Below, in pieces: positions 9,188 to 18,140 of a stretch of 64,000 bases of DNA. Numbering within the stretch: the stretch's first letter is position 1; each line of letters begins with the position of its first letter. The notes under the pieces are model-generated. The model saw only the letters and a list, made by a program, of their open reading frames with translations. It did no database searches and was not told the origin of the DNA. Location: contig NZ_CP032548.1 in the NCBI RefSeq assembly GCF_003867015.1, forward strand, positions 1,617,001 to 1,681,000, read 5' to 3'. Made by a program: the position numbers and the translations under genes. Source of the stretch: Tenacibaculum singaporense. GTDB taxonomy: Bacteria > Bacteroidota > Bacteroidia > Flavobacteriales > Flavobacteriaceae.

Positions 9188-9475
9188 ATGGCAAAAATAA
9201 AAGTTAATGTGGTAATTGCTGGTAGAACGTATCCGTTGAGTGTAAATAGTACCGATGAAGAAGAGGGGTTACGTAAAGCAGCGAAAAGTATTAATGAATT
9301 AATTGCCAGTTATGAACAAAGTTATGCGGTAGCAGATAAGCAAGATGTTTTAGCAATGAGTGCTTTACAATTTGCATCAAAAGCGGAAATAGTATCGTTA
9401 AAAAATACTAAAGAAAAAGCCGAAGTATTGCAAAAGATAAATGAATTGACTAACTTGCTAGAAGATCATTTATAA
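9188..9475 (+). CDS. zapA: Cell division protein ZapA
   Basis: The protein has 95 residues and matches the ZapA family. It begins with a small globular head (VNVVIAGRTYPLSVNSTDEE, then LRKAAKSINELI) and ends in a coiled coil with the typical LAMSALQFA helix. ZapA promotes bundling of FtsZ filaments at the division ring. It follows the coiled-coil gene, and a structured RNA fills the gap to rny, the same zapA/6S RNA neighbourhood known in other bacteria. Confidence 0.92.
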   Translation: MAKIKVNVVIAGRTYPLSVNSTDEEEGLRKAAKSINELIASYEQSYAVADKQDVLAMSALQFASKAEIVSLKNTKEKAEVLQKINELTNLLEDHL

Positions 9476-9507
9476 AACGTTCTTTAAAATATATATTATT
9501 TAATATA

Positions 9508-9675
9508 CTGCCTACATTAGTACATTGTTTGTTAAACTCAACGTTATTCAATTATAAAGGATGAGTCGTGGTTAGTAAAGCAAGCCGATTTTACCTCGGA
9601 TCCTTGATCAATCAGTTAATCCTAAACTTGTTATTTTGGAGTTTTTTAAAACCCTATTAATGTAGGCTTTTTTTA
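9508..9675 (+). ncRNA. ssrS: 6S RNA (6S-Flavo type)
   Basis: The 218-base gap between zapA and rny holds a long rod-like structure. The outer arms are perfectly complementary over ten bases (9510-9519 with 9658-9667), and the 3' arm runs into a seven-base T tract, giving an intrinsic end. Roughly 140 bases lie between, with an internal GGATGAG... / ...CGGATCC rich part that can form an inner stem. 6S RNA mimics an open promoter and binds RNA polymerase holoenzyme; its gene is commonly beside zapA. The call rests on position, the closing stem and the length, and I could not run a covariance search. Confidence 0.72.
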
Positions 9676-9693
9676 TACAATCAAATCAAAATT

Positions 9694-11259
9694 ATGGAGG
9701 GAATATTATTTCCTGTTTTAGCAGGAATTATAGGTGTAGCAGTAGGTTTTTTTATTGCTAAAATGTTAGAAAAATCTAATGCAAATAAATTAATACAAGA
9801 AACAAAAAAGGAGGCTAATAGCATATTAAAAGAAGCTAAAGTAGAAGCTGAAGCAATAAAAAAGGATAAGATTTTACAAGCTAAGGAAAAGTTTATAGAG
9901 CTTAAATCTGAGCATGAAAAAGTAATCTTGTCACGAGAAAAGAAAGTTTCTGATGTAGAAAAAAGAATAAGAGATAAAGAAAGTCAAGTTTCATCAGAAC
10001 TAGATAAAACCAAAAAACTTAATAAACAGTTAGAAAAGAAAGAAGCTGATTTTGATTATAAATTAGAATTTTTAGAAAAGAAAGAGTCAGAGTTAGAAAA
10101 AATGCACAAGCGTCATGTAGATATGCTTGAGCAAATATCTGGATTATCTGCAGATGAAGCTAAGACAGAATTGGTAGCATCATTAAAAGACGAAGCAAAA
10201 TCTGATGCTATGTCTTTCATTCAAGATACTATTGAAGAGGCTAAAATGACAGCACAACAAGAAGCTCGTAAGGTAGTTTTAAACACTATACAAAGAGTAG
10301 GAGTAGAGCAAGCTGTAGAAAATTGTGTGTCAGTATTTAACTTAGAGTCGGATGACGTTAAAGGTAGAATTATTGGTAGAGAAGGACGAAACATCCGTGC
10401 TTTAGAATCTGCAACTGGAGTTGAGATTATTGTAGATGATACGCCTGAAGCAATTATTTTATCGTGTTTCGATCCTGTTCGTCGTGAAATTGCTCGTTTA
10501 TCAATGCATAAATTAGTTACAGACGGAAGAATTCACCCAGCAAGAATTGAAGAGATTGTAAAGAAAACCGAAAAGCAAATAACTCAAGAGATTATTGAAG
10601 TAGGTAAACGTACTGTTATTGATTTAGGAATTCATGGTTTACATCCTGAATTGATTAAAACAGTAGGACGCATGAAGTATCGTTCTTCTTATGGTCAAAA
10701 TTTATTACAACACTCACGTGAAGTAGCAAACCTTTGTGGTATTATGGCTGCTGAAATGGGATTAAATGCAAAAGCAGCTAAGCGTGCAGGTTTATTACAC
10801 GATATAGGTAAAGTACCTGAAACAGAAAGCGAATTACCACACGCATTATTAGGAATGCAATGGGCAGAAAAATATGGAGAGAAACCAGATGTATGTAATG
10901 CAATTGGTGCTCACCATGATGAAATTGAAATGAAGAGTTTAATAGCTCCTATAGTACAAGTATGTGATGCAATTTCAGGAGCAAGACCTGGTGCACGTCG
11001 TCAAGTATTAGATTCTTATATTCAACGTTTAAAAGATTTAGAAGATATTGCCTTTGGATTTAATGGTGTACAAAAGGCTTATGCTATTCAAGCAGGGCGT
11101 GAATTAAGAGTTATGGTAGAAAGTGCTAAAGTAAACGATACTAAAGCTGCTGAATTATCATTTAATATTTCTCAAAAAATTCAGAATGATATGACTTATC
11201 CAGGACAGGTTAAGGTTACTGTAATTAGAGAAACAAGAGCAGTAAACGTAGCGAAGTAA
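9694..11259 (+). CDS. rny: Ribonuclease Y
   Basis: The protein has 521 residues, standard for the family. It carries an N-terminal membrane anchor (about 5-22), a long charged coiled coil (about 30-145), a KH RNA-binding domain (about 210-275, [15 protein letters not shown]) and an HD nuclease domain (about 330-430, with H340 in LLQHSREVA and the pair H369/D370 in LLHDIGK). It starts mRNA decay by endonucleolytic cutting at the inner membrane. It follows the 6S-like RNA and is closed by a strong terminator. Confidence 0.97.
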   Translation: MEGILFPVLAGIIGVAVGFFIAKMLEKSNANKLIQETKKEANSILKEAKVEAEAIKKDKILQAKEKFIELKSEHEKVILSREKKVSDVEKRIRDKESQVSSELDKTKKLNKQLEKKEADFDYKLEFLEKKESELEKMHKRHVDMLEQISGLSADEAKTELVASLKDEAKSDAMSFIQDTIEEAKMTAQQEARKVVLNTIQRVGVEQAVENCVSVFNLESDDVKGRIIGREGRNIRALESATGVEIIVDDTPEAIILSCFDPVRREIARLSMHKLVTDGRIHPARIEEIVKKTEKQITQEIIEVGKRTVIDLGIHGLHPELIKTVGRMKYRSSYGQNLLQHSREVANLCGIMAAEMGLNAKAAKRAGLLHDIGKVPETESELPHALLGMQWAEKYGEKPDVCNAIGAHHDEIEMKSLIAPIVQVCDAISGARPGARRQVLDSYIQRLKDLEDIAFGFNGVQKAYAIQAGRELRVMVESAKVNDTKAAELSFNISQKIQNDMTYPGQVKVTVIRETRAVNVAK

Positions 11260-11277
11260 TTATTAAATTATAGAATA

Positions 11278-11314
11278 AAAAAATCCCTCATCAATTTTGA
11301 TGAGGGATTTTTGT
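11278..11314. terminator. Bidirectional terminator between rny and a convergent gene
   Basis: A near-perfect 13-bp stem (11281-11293 with 11298-11310) is flanked by A and T runs on both sides. It can end rny on the plus strand and the convergent secreted-protein gene on the minus strand. Confidence 0.85.
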
Positions 11315-12040
11315 TTAATCATGGTTTCTTCTTGATTTACCTCTTTGTTCAGGCTTTCCTTTTCTGTATTTATTGTTGTACTTTTTGTTTTTGTAAGCCT
11401 TATGCTTACGTCTTTTTATAACTTTACTACGTTTTCCAATTTTTGCATTAGGTAATGCTCTGTAGTAATAAAAGTTATTGTCTTCTCTAAATTGACGATA
11501 GTTTCTTCCAAAGTCTTTTCTGTAAAAATAAACGTCATCATAATCAAAAACATCTCCTATGTTTATATCGATATTTACGTCAAACCCATCATTATCGTAG
11601 TAGTAATAATGATCATCATCATGATGGTGGTGTCCTGGTTTTACAAACCCTCTAAATCTTGGATTGCCCCATCTATCATATAAAATACGTAGGTTACCTA
11701 CTTTAAATAAGTTTCCAAACTTATACCTCATAAATACGCTACCAATTCTTTTTACATTTCCTCTAGCATCGTAGTTAATGTATACATTTCCTACACTTCT
11801 AATACGGCCTCTTCTATCTCGTTTTATACGTACACCGTAGTCAGAATATCTATCGTAGTGGGTATTGAAATCGAAATCACCGTTTAAAAACACATGAAAT
11901 TGGATTCCTCTTTCTACAAAGGTAACAGCTTCATTATAACGGTATGTAACCCCAATTTTGCTAGTTGATTTTTCAATGTTGTCGGCATTTACAGCTGTTA
12001 ATGACATCATTGCTAATAATAAAAGTATCCCTGTTCTCAT
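11315..12040 (-). CDS. Secreted Tyr/Asp/His-rich protein of unknown function
   Basis: I do not recognise a named family. The 241-residue protein has a signal peptide (about 1-19). Its middle carries three related stretches built like YD repeats: RDRRGRIRSVGNVYINY, DARGNVKRIGSVFMRY and FGNLFKVGNLRILYDRWGN. Then comes a cluster of His, Asp and Tyr (HHHHDDDHYYYYD), an acidic segment, and a very basic C-terminal tail of about 45 residues rich in Lys, Arg and Tyr. The His/Asp cluster could bind metal ions and the basic tail could bind polyanions; both are guesses. It is transcribed alone. Confidence 0.85.
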   Translation of the reverse strand: MRTGILLLLAMMSLTAVNADNIEKSTSKIGVTYRYNEAVTFVERGIQFHVFLNGDFDFNTHYDRYSDYGVRIKRDRRGRIRSVGNVYINYDARGNVKRIGSVFMRYKFGNLFKVGNLRILYDRWGNPRFRGFVKPGHHHHDDDHYYYYDNDGFDVNIDINIGDVFDYDDVYFYRKDFGRNYRQFREDNNFYYYRALPNAKIGKRSKVIKRRKHKAYKNKKYNNKYRKGKPEQRGKSRRNHD

Positions 12041-12280
12041 AATTGCTAATTTTAGGGTTATGCTTACTCTATATGCTTTTCGGCTTCCGCAGTTGTTATG
12101 TAATTTTCCAAAGAACGTGCCAAAAAATATTTTAAAGCTTTTTAAAAGTGATAATATAAAGTGATGTTTTATTTTATCTTGTTGATATATAGTGTGTTAT
12201 TTTGAATTAAAAAAATAATTTATTTCTCCCCGTAAAAAGTTCTATATTTATACGACTTACTTGAAAACTTATAGGTACGA

Positions 12281-12775
12281 ATGATAGCAGCTATTGATAA
12301 AAATTTACAAAGAGGAATTAAACTATTAGAAGCGATTAGTGATGAACAATATAGCGATACGTCAATTCCTCCTTATTATTCAAGTATAGGTGCTAACATG
12401 AGACACATTCTAGATGTTTTTGCTTGCATTTTTAATGGGTTGAATAAAAAATGTGTTGATTTTTCTGATAGAGAACGCAATCAACTAGCAGAACAAAAAA
12501 CAGCCTCTGGAATTGCGTATTTTAAAGAAGTTATTGAGCAATTATACTGTTTAAAGGAAGAAGATTTTGATACAATTATTTCTGTTACAGATGATTTAGG
12601 AACAGGAAAAGTTACGGCAAATTATACTTTAGGTAGCGCTTTGATACAAGCGCATAGTCATGCAATACATCATTTTGCTAGTATAGGGTTTATTATAAAT
12701 CAATTAGGAATAGAGTTGCCAGATGCAGATTTTGGATATAATCCTACAACACCAAAAAAAGAGCTAGTAAAATAA
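12281..12775 (+). CDS. DinB-like protein
   Basis: The protein has 164 residues and is predicted to be an all-helical four-helix bundle of the DinB/YfiT superfamily. The usual metal-binding histidines are visible: H42 in MRHILDVF and H127/H131 in HSHAIHHF. Members of this superfamily are metal-dependent, often thiol-related enzymes; no reaction can be assigned. Its stop codon directly abuts the stop codon of the convergent T9SS type B gene, with no spacer and no hairpin between them. Confidence 0.85.
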   Translation: MIAAIDKNLQRGIKLLEAISDEQYSDTSIPPYYSSIGANMRHILDVFACIFNGLNKKCVDFSDRERNQLAEQKTASGIAYFKEVIEQLYCLKEEDFDTIISVTDDLGTGKVTANYTLGSALIQAHSHAIHHFASIGFIINQLGIELPDADFGYNPTTPKKELVK

Positions 12776-13948
12776 TTATCGGTTAATGTAAACCCAGCCT
12801 TTCTTAAGTTTTTGATATGCGTTTGGTTCGTCCCACAATTCTAAATTGTAAAAATACGTTGCTGATGGAAGCTTGTCTTCTCTATTAATAGTTGATCTAC
12901 CATTAGAAGTACCATCCCAATCATTTTTATAGTCTTCTGTTTGATATACAATATTTCCCCAACGATTATAAATAACCAGTTTGTTATGAGCATATTCATT
13001 TACTTCGTCAAAAACTAAGAAGTCGTTAAGATTATCTCCATTTGGAGAAATTAAAATATTATTATTGTCTGCGTTAATTTCATCACCTAATAGTGAGCCA
13101 ATAGTAATTATTTCGTAATCATTAGGGACAAATGGAGCCGATGTAATTGTTCCTTCAGACAAGTCTCCAGTAACTCTTAATACATCTAAATTTACCCATT
13201 GATTTTCAGTTTTACTCCAACCTACTACAATTAATTGAGAAATTTGATTGGCTAAAGAGGCAATATCACTACGATTATTCCACGTTAATGTGATTTGAGT
13301 TTCGTTTTTTCCGTCTAAATCCCAGAACTCGATATTGCTAATGTTTTCAATTACAGCCTGTTTTTGATCCGTTAAAAAATTAGCAGTAAAATTAGTAGGA
13401 AAATTTGGGTCTTCGTAAAAATAAGCTCCTTTAAAGAAGTAGTTTTTATCAGTGTGAGGTAAGCTCATTGTACGAATCATTGTTCCGTCTCCTACAGGAA
13501 AAGTAAAACTAGAAGTGTTTTTGTTACCTTGTTTTAAAGAGGTGTATCCATTTACGTGTCGTTCATTATCTTCACCTGCATAGAAGTCATAATCTATAAA
13601 ATCTAATGAAATGTTTGTATTATTTCTAGGGGTGATTATTTGCCCATTAATAAAACTTAATTGATTACGTATTCCTAGAGAGTTATATAACTCTAGGTTT
13701 TGTAGTGCATCAATTTCTACATTAAAGAAGGTAACTTGATTGGTGCCTGAAATGGTTCTGACTTCGCTATCGGCGTAAAAGCCTGCAAAACCTATTGTAT
13801 TATCTATAGTACCATTGTTTATTAAATTTATATGAAACCCAATTTTCGACCCGCTATGTAATTGTACATTTCCAGTATTGTGAAACCCTGTTTGTGCTGT
13901 TACTACGTAAGTAGTATTAATTAATATAAAAAGCAACAGTTTTTTCAT
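12776..13948 (-). CDS. Secreted protein with T9SS type B (gliding-motility-associated) C-terminal domain
   Basis: The protein has 390 residues, a signal peptide (about 1-18) and a beta-rich middle part. The last roughly 95 residues form the type B sorting domain of the type IX secretion system: SPNGDNLNDFLVF, then LVIYNRWGNIVYQT, DWDGTSNG and a final GWVYINR. It should be exported through the outer membrane and kept at the cell surface or released. It is the last of six co-directional secreted-protein genes and the only one with a recognisable sorting domain. No PorP/SprF-like partner gene is next to it, which differs from many type B loci. Confidence 0.9.
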   Translation of the reverse strand: MKKLLLFILINTTYVVTAQTGFHNTGNVQLHSGSKIGFHINLINNGTIDNTIGFAGFYADSEVRTISGTNQVTFFNVEIDALQNLELYNSLGIRNQLSFINGQIITPRNNTNISLDFIDYDFYAGEDNERHVNGYTSLKQGNKNTSSFTFPVGDGTMIRTMSLPHTDKNYFFKGAYFYEDPNFPTNFTANFLTDQKQAVIENISNIEFWDLDGKNETQITLTWNNRSDIASLANQISQLIVVGWSKTENQWVNLDVLRVTGDLSEGTITSAPFVPNDYEIITIGSLLGDEINADNNNILISPNGDNLNDFLVFDEVNEYAHNKLVIYNRWGNIVYQTEDYKNDWDGTSNGRSTINREDKLPSATYFYNLELWDEPNAYQKLKKGWVYINR

Positions 13949-13956
13949 ATTTCATA

Positions 13957-15561
13957 TTATTTGTAGGCGGTGTATAATACAACAAGGTTTTCACTACTTG
14001 CATTATTAGTTCTACTTACATTAATAGTAAAGCCGTTAGTGTTAAAAGAAGTAAGCGAAGCTGTAATTTTACCAAGGTCGTTACCGTTTTGATTACTATA
14101 CCTTAAGCCTATACAGTTTGATGAAGAAGCAAACCTTGATATGTCGTTAATAGAATTACCACTACCACCAACATAAATAACTTGCTGAGTTATAGTACCA
14201 CCATTATCTCTTGCAAAACCATTCATAGTACCAAATGAATTGGCTATTCCGGTATTGTTATTGCCTGCACCATTATCTGTATCTAAGTTAAAAGATTCAA
14301 CATTTGCGTGGGCAACAAAGGTAATTTGGGAAGGTTGAAAAGGTAATGTGTTTACAGTAATATTTCCGTTTGAGTTGATTATAAAAGCACCAGTGTATAC
14401 AGTTGGGCCTAAATATACTCCACCATTTGTGCCAGTAGTGATTTGATTGTTTGCTTCTGTTGCTAATAAAGCTTTTTTTTGTACTACACCATTAACGTCT
14501 GTTGTTAAAATATCAGTAGTACTTGTAACCGTTTGAATATCTCGAACACGTAACCTTCCATTTACATCCAACTTTTCGGTGGGGTCACTTGTATTAATCC
14601 CAACATCACCTCCATTTTCTAAGAAGAGCCTATAATCTTCTACATTACTTTCAACAAAGTTTAAACCATCTGCCAAAAGATTCCAGTGCCATCTAGGAGT
14701 TCCTGTGTTGTCTTCAAAAGCTAAAACATCAACTCCATTAGCTTTTATAACTAAAGGATGAGTGTTAAAAACGGAAGCTTGATTAACAAGTACTTGTCCA
14801 ACGTTATTGTTAAGTCTTAGTTTTTCTATATTCCCAGCTCTTAAAACTAAATCTTGGGCATCAGTCGTTCCTAAAAAATTAGTGCTAGAGTTTGTTCCAT
14901 TATTTCCTGTAATAAGCCAACTATTTAATGAGGGACTATCTATCCAATCAATTCCAGTGCCTGTAGAGCTTAGTATTTGACCAGAAGTACCAGAAGAGTT
15001 ATTAACATCTAATAAGGTGCTGTTAAATTCGGTAGGACTTTGTAACATAATATTACTTGGAGCAGAAAGCTCCATTGTTGTACCTGCTGAAATTTGAGAA
15101 GAAGTCCCAGAAGATATTTGCATTGTACCACCAGTAGATCTTATTTGGGTGCTATTAGTACCATTTACCTCAACACTATTACTAAATAGCTGAAAGTGAT
15201 TTAGATTTTCTAATGTTAATCCAAAATTATTGATGCCACTCAAAGTACGATCTGTTGTTAGGTTACCGTTAGCAGTATAAATGTTTTGAGATGCTAGTGT
15301 AGAAGTAATTAACTTCCATCCGTCTATAGCATCATATATTTTTATTTCATTGTTGGTTGTATCGAACCAAACATCATTTTCAACTGGGAGTGTAGGTGCA
15401 GTTGTAGAAGTAGTAACGTTATTATTGTTTACCTTTTGAATAGTTCCTTTATTGTCAATAACTCTTATCTCTTGAGAAGAAACAGTATTTGAGAAAGTTA
15501 TTATCAAAAGGATTGCTAATAATTTTAGAGTATTATATATGTGGTTAAGTTTAAAGACCAT
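13957..15561 (-). CDS. Secreted modular tail-fibre-like surface protein
   Basis: No named function. I start it at the ATG at 15561, which gives a clean signal peptide ending at SSQ; the frame extends 16 codons further, but that would run into the previous gene. The N-terminus holds a module shared with the neighbours: EIRVIDNKGTIQKVNNNNV followed by NDVWFDTTNNEIKIYD and DGWKLITST. The middle is rich in Ser/Thr/Asn with SGTSGQILSSTGTGIDWID and DPTEKLDVNGRLRVRD, stretches common in phage tail-fibre and bacterial adhesin stalks. The C-terminus ends in LVVLYTAYK. It is probably extracellular and fibrous. Confidence 0.82.
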   Translation of the reverse strand: MVFKLNHIYNTLKLLAILLIITFSNTVSSQEIRVIDNKGTIQKVNNNNVTTSTTAPTLPVENDVWFDTTNNEIKIYDAIDGWKLITSTLASQNIYTANGNLTTDRTLSGINNFGLTLENLNHFQLFSNSVEVNGTNSTQIRSTGGTMQISSGTSSQISAGTTMELSAPSNIMLQSPTEFNSTLLDVNNSSGTSGQILSSTGTGIDWIDSPSLNSWLITGNNGTNSSTNFLGTTDAQDLVLRAGNIEKLRLNNNVGQVLVNQASVFNTHPLVIKANGVDVLAFEDNTGTPRWHWNLLADGLNFVESNVEDYRLFLENGGDVGINTSDPTEKLDVNGRLRVRDIQTVTSTTDILTTDVNGVVQKKALLATEANNQITTGTNGGVYLGPTVYTGAFIINSNGNITVNTLPFQPSQITFVAHANVESFNLDTDNGAGNNNTGIANSFGTMNGFARDNGGTITQQVIYVGGSGNSINDISRFASSSNCIGLRYSNQNGNDLGKITASLTSFNTNGFTINVSRTNNASSENLVVLYTAYK

Positions 15562-15596
15562 TGCTATTATAACTTTGTTGAACCTGAATAGAGGCT

Positions 15597-16496
15597 CTAA
15601 ATATTCCAAAAGGTTATAGAATTTTGTTCTATCTCTTGTATTTGTATATTATTTATATTAGTTCTGTACATAATGAATTCGGTAAAACTAGTTGTGGCAT
15701 GATGTTGAGGTTGATTACCATTAGCCCAACCTATGGTGAAATCTGTATTTAAAGTACACCTACCAGTTACATGAGCTCCATTAAATCGTTCTATTCCTCC
15801 AGATCTAGCAATTACATTAGTATTATTTTTTATAAAAGAATATATTTCCCAAACACCAACATTTCCATTATTATTGAAAGAACGGGTAGCGTTGCAACAA
15901 ATACCTGGGTCAAAATATAAATTCTGATTACTCCAGTTTACATGCGAAGACCAACGATTAGCGTTATTTAATACACCAAATGTATGTTGTGCTTTTCTGG
16001 TTGCTCTCATTATTCCTATAACTGTACCTTGGTTTCCATTATTGGTTACATCTTGAATACCGTTAGGAGTGTCAATTAATAAATGATCGTTATTTCCATC
16101 GCCTTGAAAATGTGGGTTGTTTATATCAGGAATAAAACGAGGCTGTCTGTTTCTTGTTACTTGCACAGCATTTCTTCCTAACCCACTTTGATCATACCAT
16201 GTGTGTACAAAAACATTATTAGCTCCCCTCCATGCATTTATCGCTGCAATATCAACAATATCGTTATCGCTCCAACCAAAATCTTGTTCTGCATTATCTC
16301 CAGCTCTTCTAAGCCTGATAATAGGACCATTATAATCACTTTCTAATACCCGCATAGAAAAAGCAAAACTTATATTATCTAGTTTGCCATCCAGTATGTG
16401 AAGAGGTTTCATTGTAGGGAAGTGATTATATCTAGCTATTTGCGAGTAGCTGAATAATACTATAAAAAGAAAAAATATAGTTATATATCTTTTCAT
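15597..16496 (-). CDS. Secreted protein with alpha-L-arabinofuranosidase B catalytic-like (lectin-fold) domain
   Basis: The protein has 299 residues with a signal peptide (about 1-18). The mature part resembles the AbfB catalytic (GH54) fold region: AFSMRVLESDYNGPIIRLRR, DNAEQDFGW and VHTWYDQSGLGRNAVQ are characteristic, and a second half follows the concanavalin-like pattern. In Bacteroidota this domain often sits in adhesin-type proteins rather than in true arabinosidases, so carbohydrate binding is at least as likely as hydrolysis. It lies within the surface-protein operon, 2 bases after the upstream neighbour. Confidence 0.75.
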   Translation of the reverse strand: MKRYITIFFLFIVLFSYSQIARYNHFPTMKPLHILDGKLDNISFAFSMRVLESDYNGPIIRLRRAGDNAEQDFGWSDNDIVDIAAINAWRGANNVFVHTWYDQSGLGRNAVQVTRNRQPRFIPDINNPHFQGDGNNDHLLIDTPNGIQDVTNNGNQGTVIGIMRATRKAQHTFGVLNNANRWSSHVNWSNQNLYFDPGICCNATRSFNNNGNVGVWEIYSFIKNNTNVIARSGGIERFNGAHVTGRCTLNTDFTIGWANGNQPQHHATTSFTEFIMYRTNINNIQIQEIEQNSITFWNI

Positions 16497-16498
16497 AC

Positions 16499-17380
16499 TT
16501 ACCTTTTTAAATCTCCTGTTAAATGAAATACATTTGTAGCTGTGGCTATTAAACCAATTCCAGCATCTTTACCTGCAGTTTTAAAACGAGATAATCTGTT
16601 TAGAACTGTAACACCACCAGCTCCAGTAATGGTAACATTTCCATTACCAATTTGATAAATACTTATGTTATATCCTACTGGTAAGCCTGCAGGAATTGTT
16701 AGCGTAACATCAGCAGCACTATTGAATGTGAAAACTTTTCCATTATCAGCTAGCACTAAAGTGTAATTTGTTGTTTTGTTTACTACTTTAGCTAAATTAG
16801 GATCAATCCAATCAGTTCCAGTAACTGTTGAAGATAAAACTTGTCCAGCGGTACCTACATCATTATTACTATCTAAAAAACTTTTAGCTACAGAAAGGTT
16901 TTCAAAAATTCTAACATTACTGTTTTGTAAATCAATACCGTCTCTAGCTCTTAAGGTTAAAAAGCCATTGGTAGAGTTGATATTTATAAATCCTGAGTTA
17001 TCAATATCAAACCTACTAAAACCTGTAAAACGTAAAGAGTTTCCGTCACCAGTTAAAGTTCTATTACTAGTCAAAGTGTCGTCAAAAGTGTAGATATTTT
17101 GAGTTGTAGTTGATGTGATTAATTTCCACCCATCTGTTGTATCATAAATCTTTACCTGGTTATTAGTTGTGTCAAACCAGACGTCATTTTCTAATGTAAT
17201 AATTGTAGGATCGTTAGGGTCAGTAGGTGATGTAAAAACATTATTATTGTTTACCTTTTGTATAGTCCCTTTATTATCAATAACTCTAACTTCCTGTGCA
17301 TTAACACTTACAGAAAAAAGTACTAATGCATAGGAAGTAAATATAAATAGTTTAATATGTTTAATGCTATTATAAGGCAT
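16499..17380 (-). CDS. Secreted modular surface protein, paralogue of its neighbours
   Basis: No named function. The protein has 293 residues; a signal peptide ends near VNAQ (about residue 29). It carries the same N-terminal module as the gene ending at 13957: EVRVIDNKGTIQKVNNNNV, NDVWFDTTNNQVKIYD and DGWKLITSTTTQNIYT. The C-terminal 90 residues form another beta-rich module (NYTLVLADNGKVFTFNSAAD, LTIPAGLPVGYNISIYQ) like those found in tail-fibre and structural proteins. It is probably exported with the other operon products. Confidence 0.82.
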   Translation of the reverse strand: MPYNSIKHIKLFIFTSYALVLFSVSVNAQEVRVIDNKGTIQKVNNNNVFTSPTDPNDPTIITLENDVWFDTTNNQVKIYDTTDGWKLITSTTTQNIYTFDDTLTSNRTLTGDGNSLRFTGFSRFDIDNSGFININSTNGFLTLRARDGIDLQNSNVRIFENLSVAKSFLDSNNDVGTAGQVLSSTVTGTDWIDPNLAKVVNKTTNYTLVLADNGKVFTFNSAADVTLTIPAGLPVGYNISIYQIGNGNVTITGAGGVTVLNRLSRFKTAGKDAGIGLIATATNVFHLTGDLKR

Positions 17381-17385
17381 TAAAA

Positions 17386-18093
17386 TTATTTAATCCAGTG
17401 AACTTCAAAAAAGTCATCAGCATAAATATTCCAGTCATAAGGAGCTGTTGTTTGGGGAACAAGAGTAACTGTATCGGTAGTTAAAGTATAATCAGTCCCA
17501 GCTCTTAGTTTAGCTCCATTTCTATATACAAATACTTTAGAAGCATTCAAAGGCATACCCGTAACCGTTATTGTAGCAGAATTAGCAGTTTCAGCTGCAG
17601 CATTAGCCGTATATTCTTCACGACCACTTTGAATTAAGTCAGTAGCTAATAACTTTTTTGTAGCACCAGTAGCTTCATCTCTAACTAAAATAGTGAAACC
17701 AGTTCCTGTACCATGATCAGATTCAGTAGTAGCATCAGTAGAGGCTTGTAATTCACCAGCACCAGTTCCTACAGTTACTAATTCGATACCATCTAAAGCG
17801 AAAGCATTTCCATCAACATCAATGTAGGTGTTTTCATTTAAAGTACCCCCTAATTGCCATGTAGTGGTAGTTCTATTACCAGCTGTTGTTGAAGTAATAG
17901 TTGTAATACCATTATTTGATTGTAGGTATTTAATGGTACCTTTATTGTCAATTAATCTAATTGTTTCACCATCTGCATTTGCTTTAGTTATATTGGCGCT
18001 AGTAGCATCAGTTGTTTGTGCACTAACTGTACCAACTACTAAGAAACCAACTGCAAGTAGTGCTATTTTAAATTTGTTTGTAATTGTTTTCAT
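17386..18093 (-). CDS. Secreted modular surface protein with C-terminal YRNG module
   Basis: No named function. The protein has 235 residues and a signal peptide (about 1-25, ending VSAQ). After it comes a shorter version of the shared motif (TIRLIDNKGTIKYLQSNNG). A Thr-rich region follows, then a C-terminal module with MPLNASKVFVYRNGAKLRAG and DDFFEVHWIK. The YRNG module resembles that of the next gene upstream (residues near INVYRNGVRI) and looks like a small beta-barrel tail-protein domain. The gap to the neighbour downstream is 5 bases. Confidence 0.82.
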   Translation of the reverse strand: MKTITNKFKIALLAVGFLVVGTVSAQTTDATSANITKANADGETIRLIDNKGTIKYLQSNNGITTITSTTAGNRTTTTWQLGGTLNENTYIDVDGNAFALDGIELVTVGTGAGELQASTDATTESDHGTGTGFTILVRDEATGATKKLLATDLIQSGREEYTANAAAETANSATITVTGMPLNASKVFVYRNGAKLRAGTDYTLTTDTVTLVPQTTAPYDWNIYADDFFEVHWIK

Positions 18094-18140
18094 AAATTGA
18101 TAATTAAATTGTTTTTAAAATTTTGAATTGAGGATTATTA

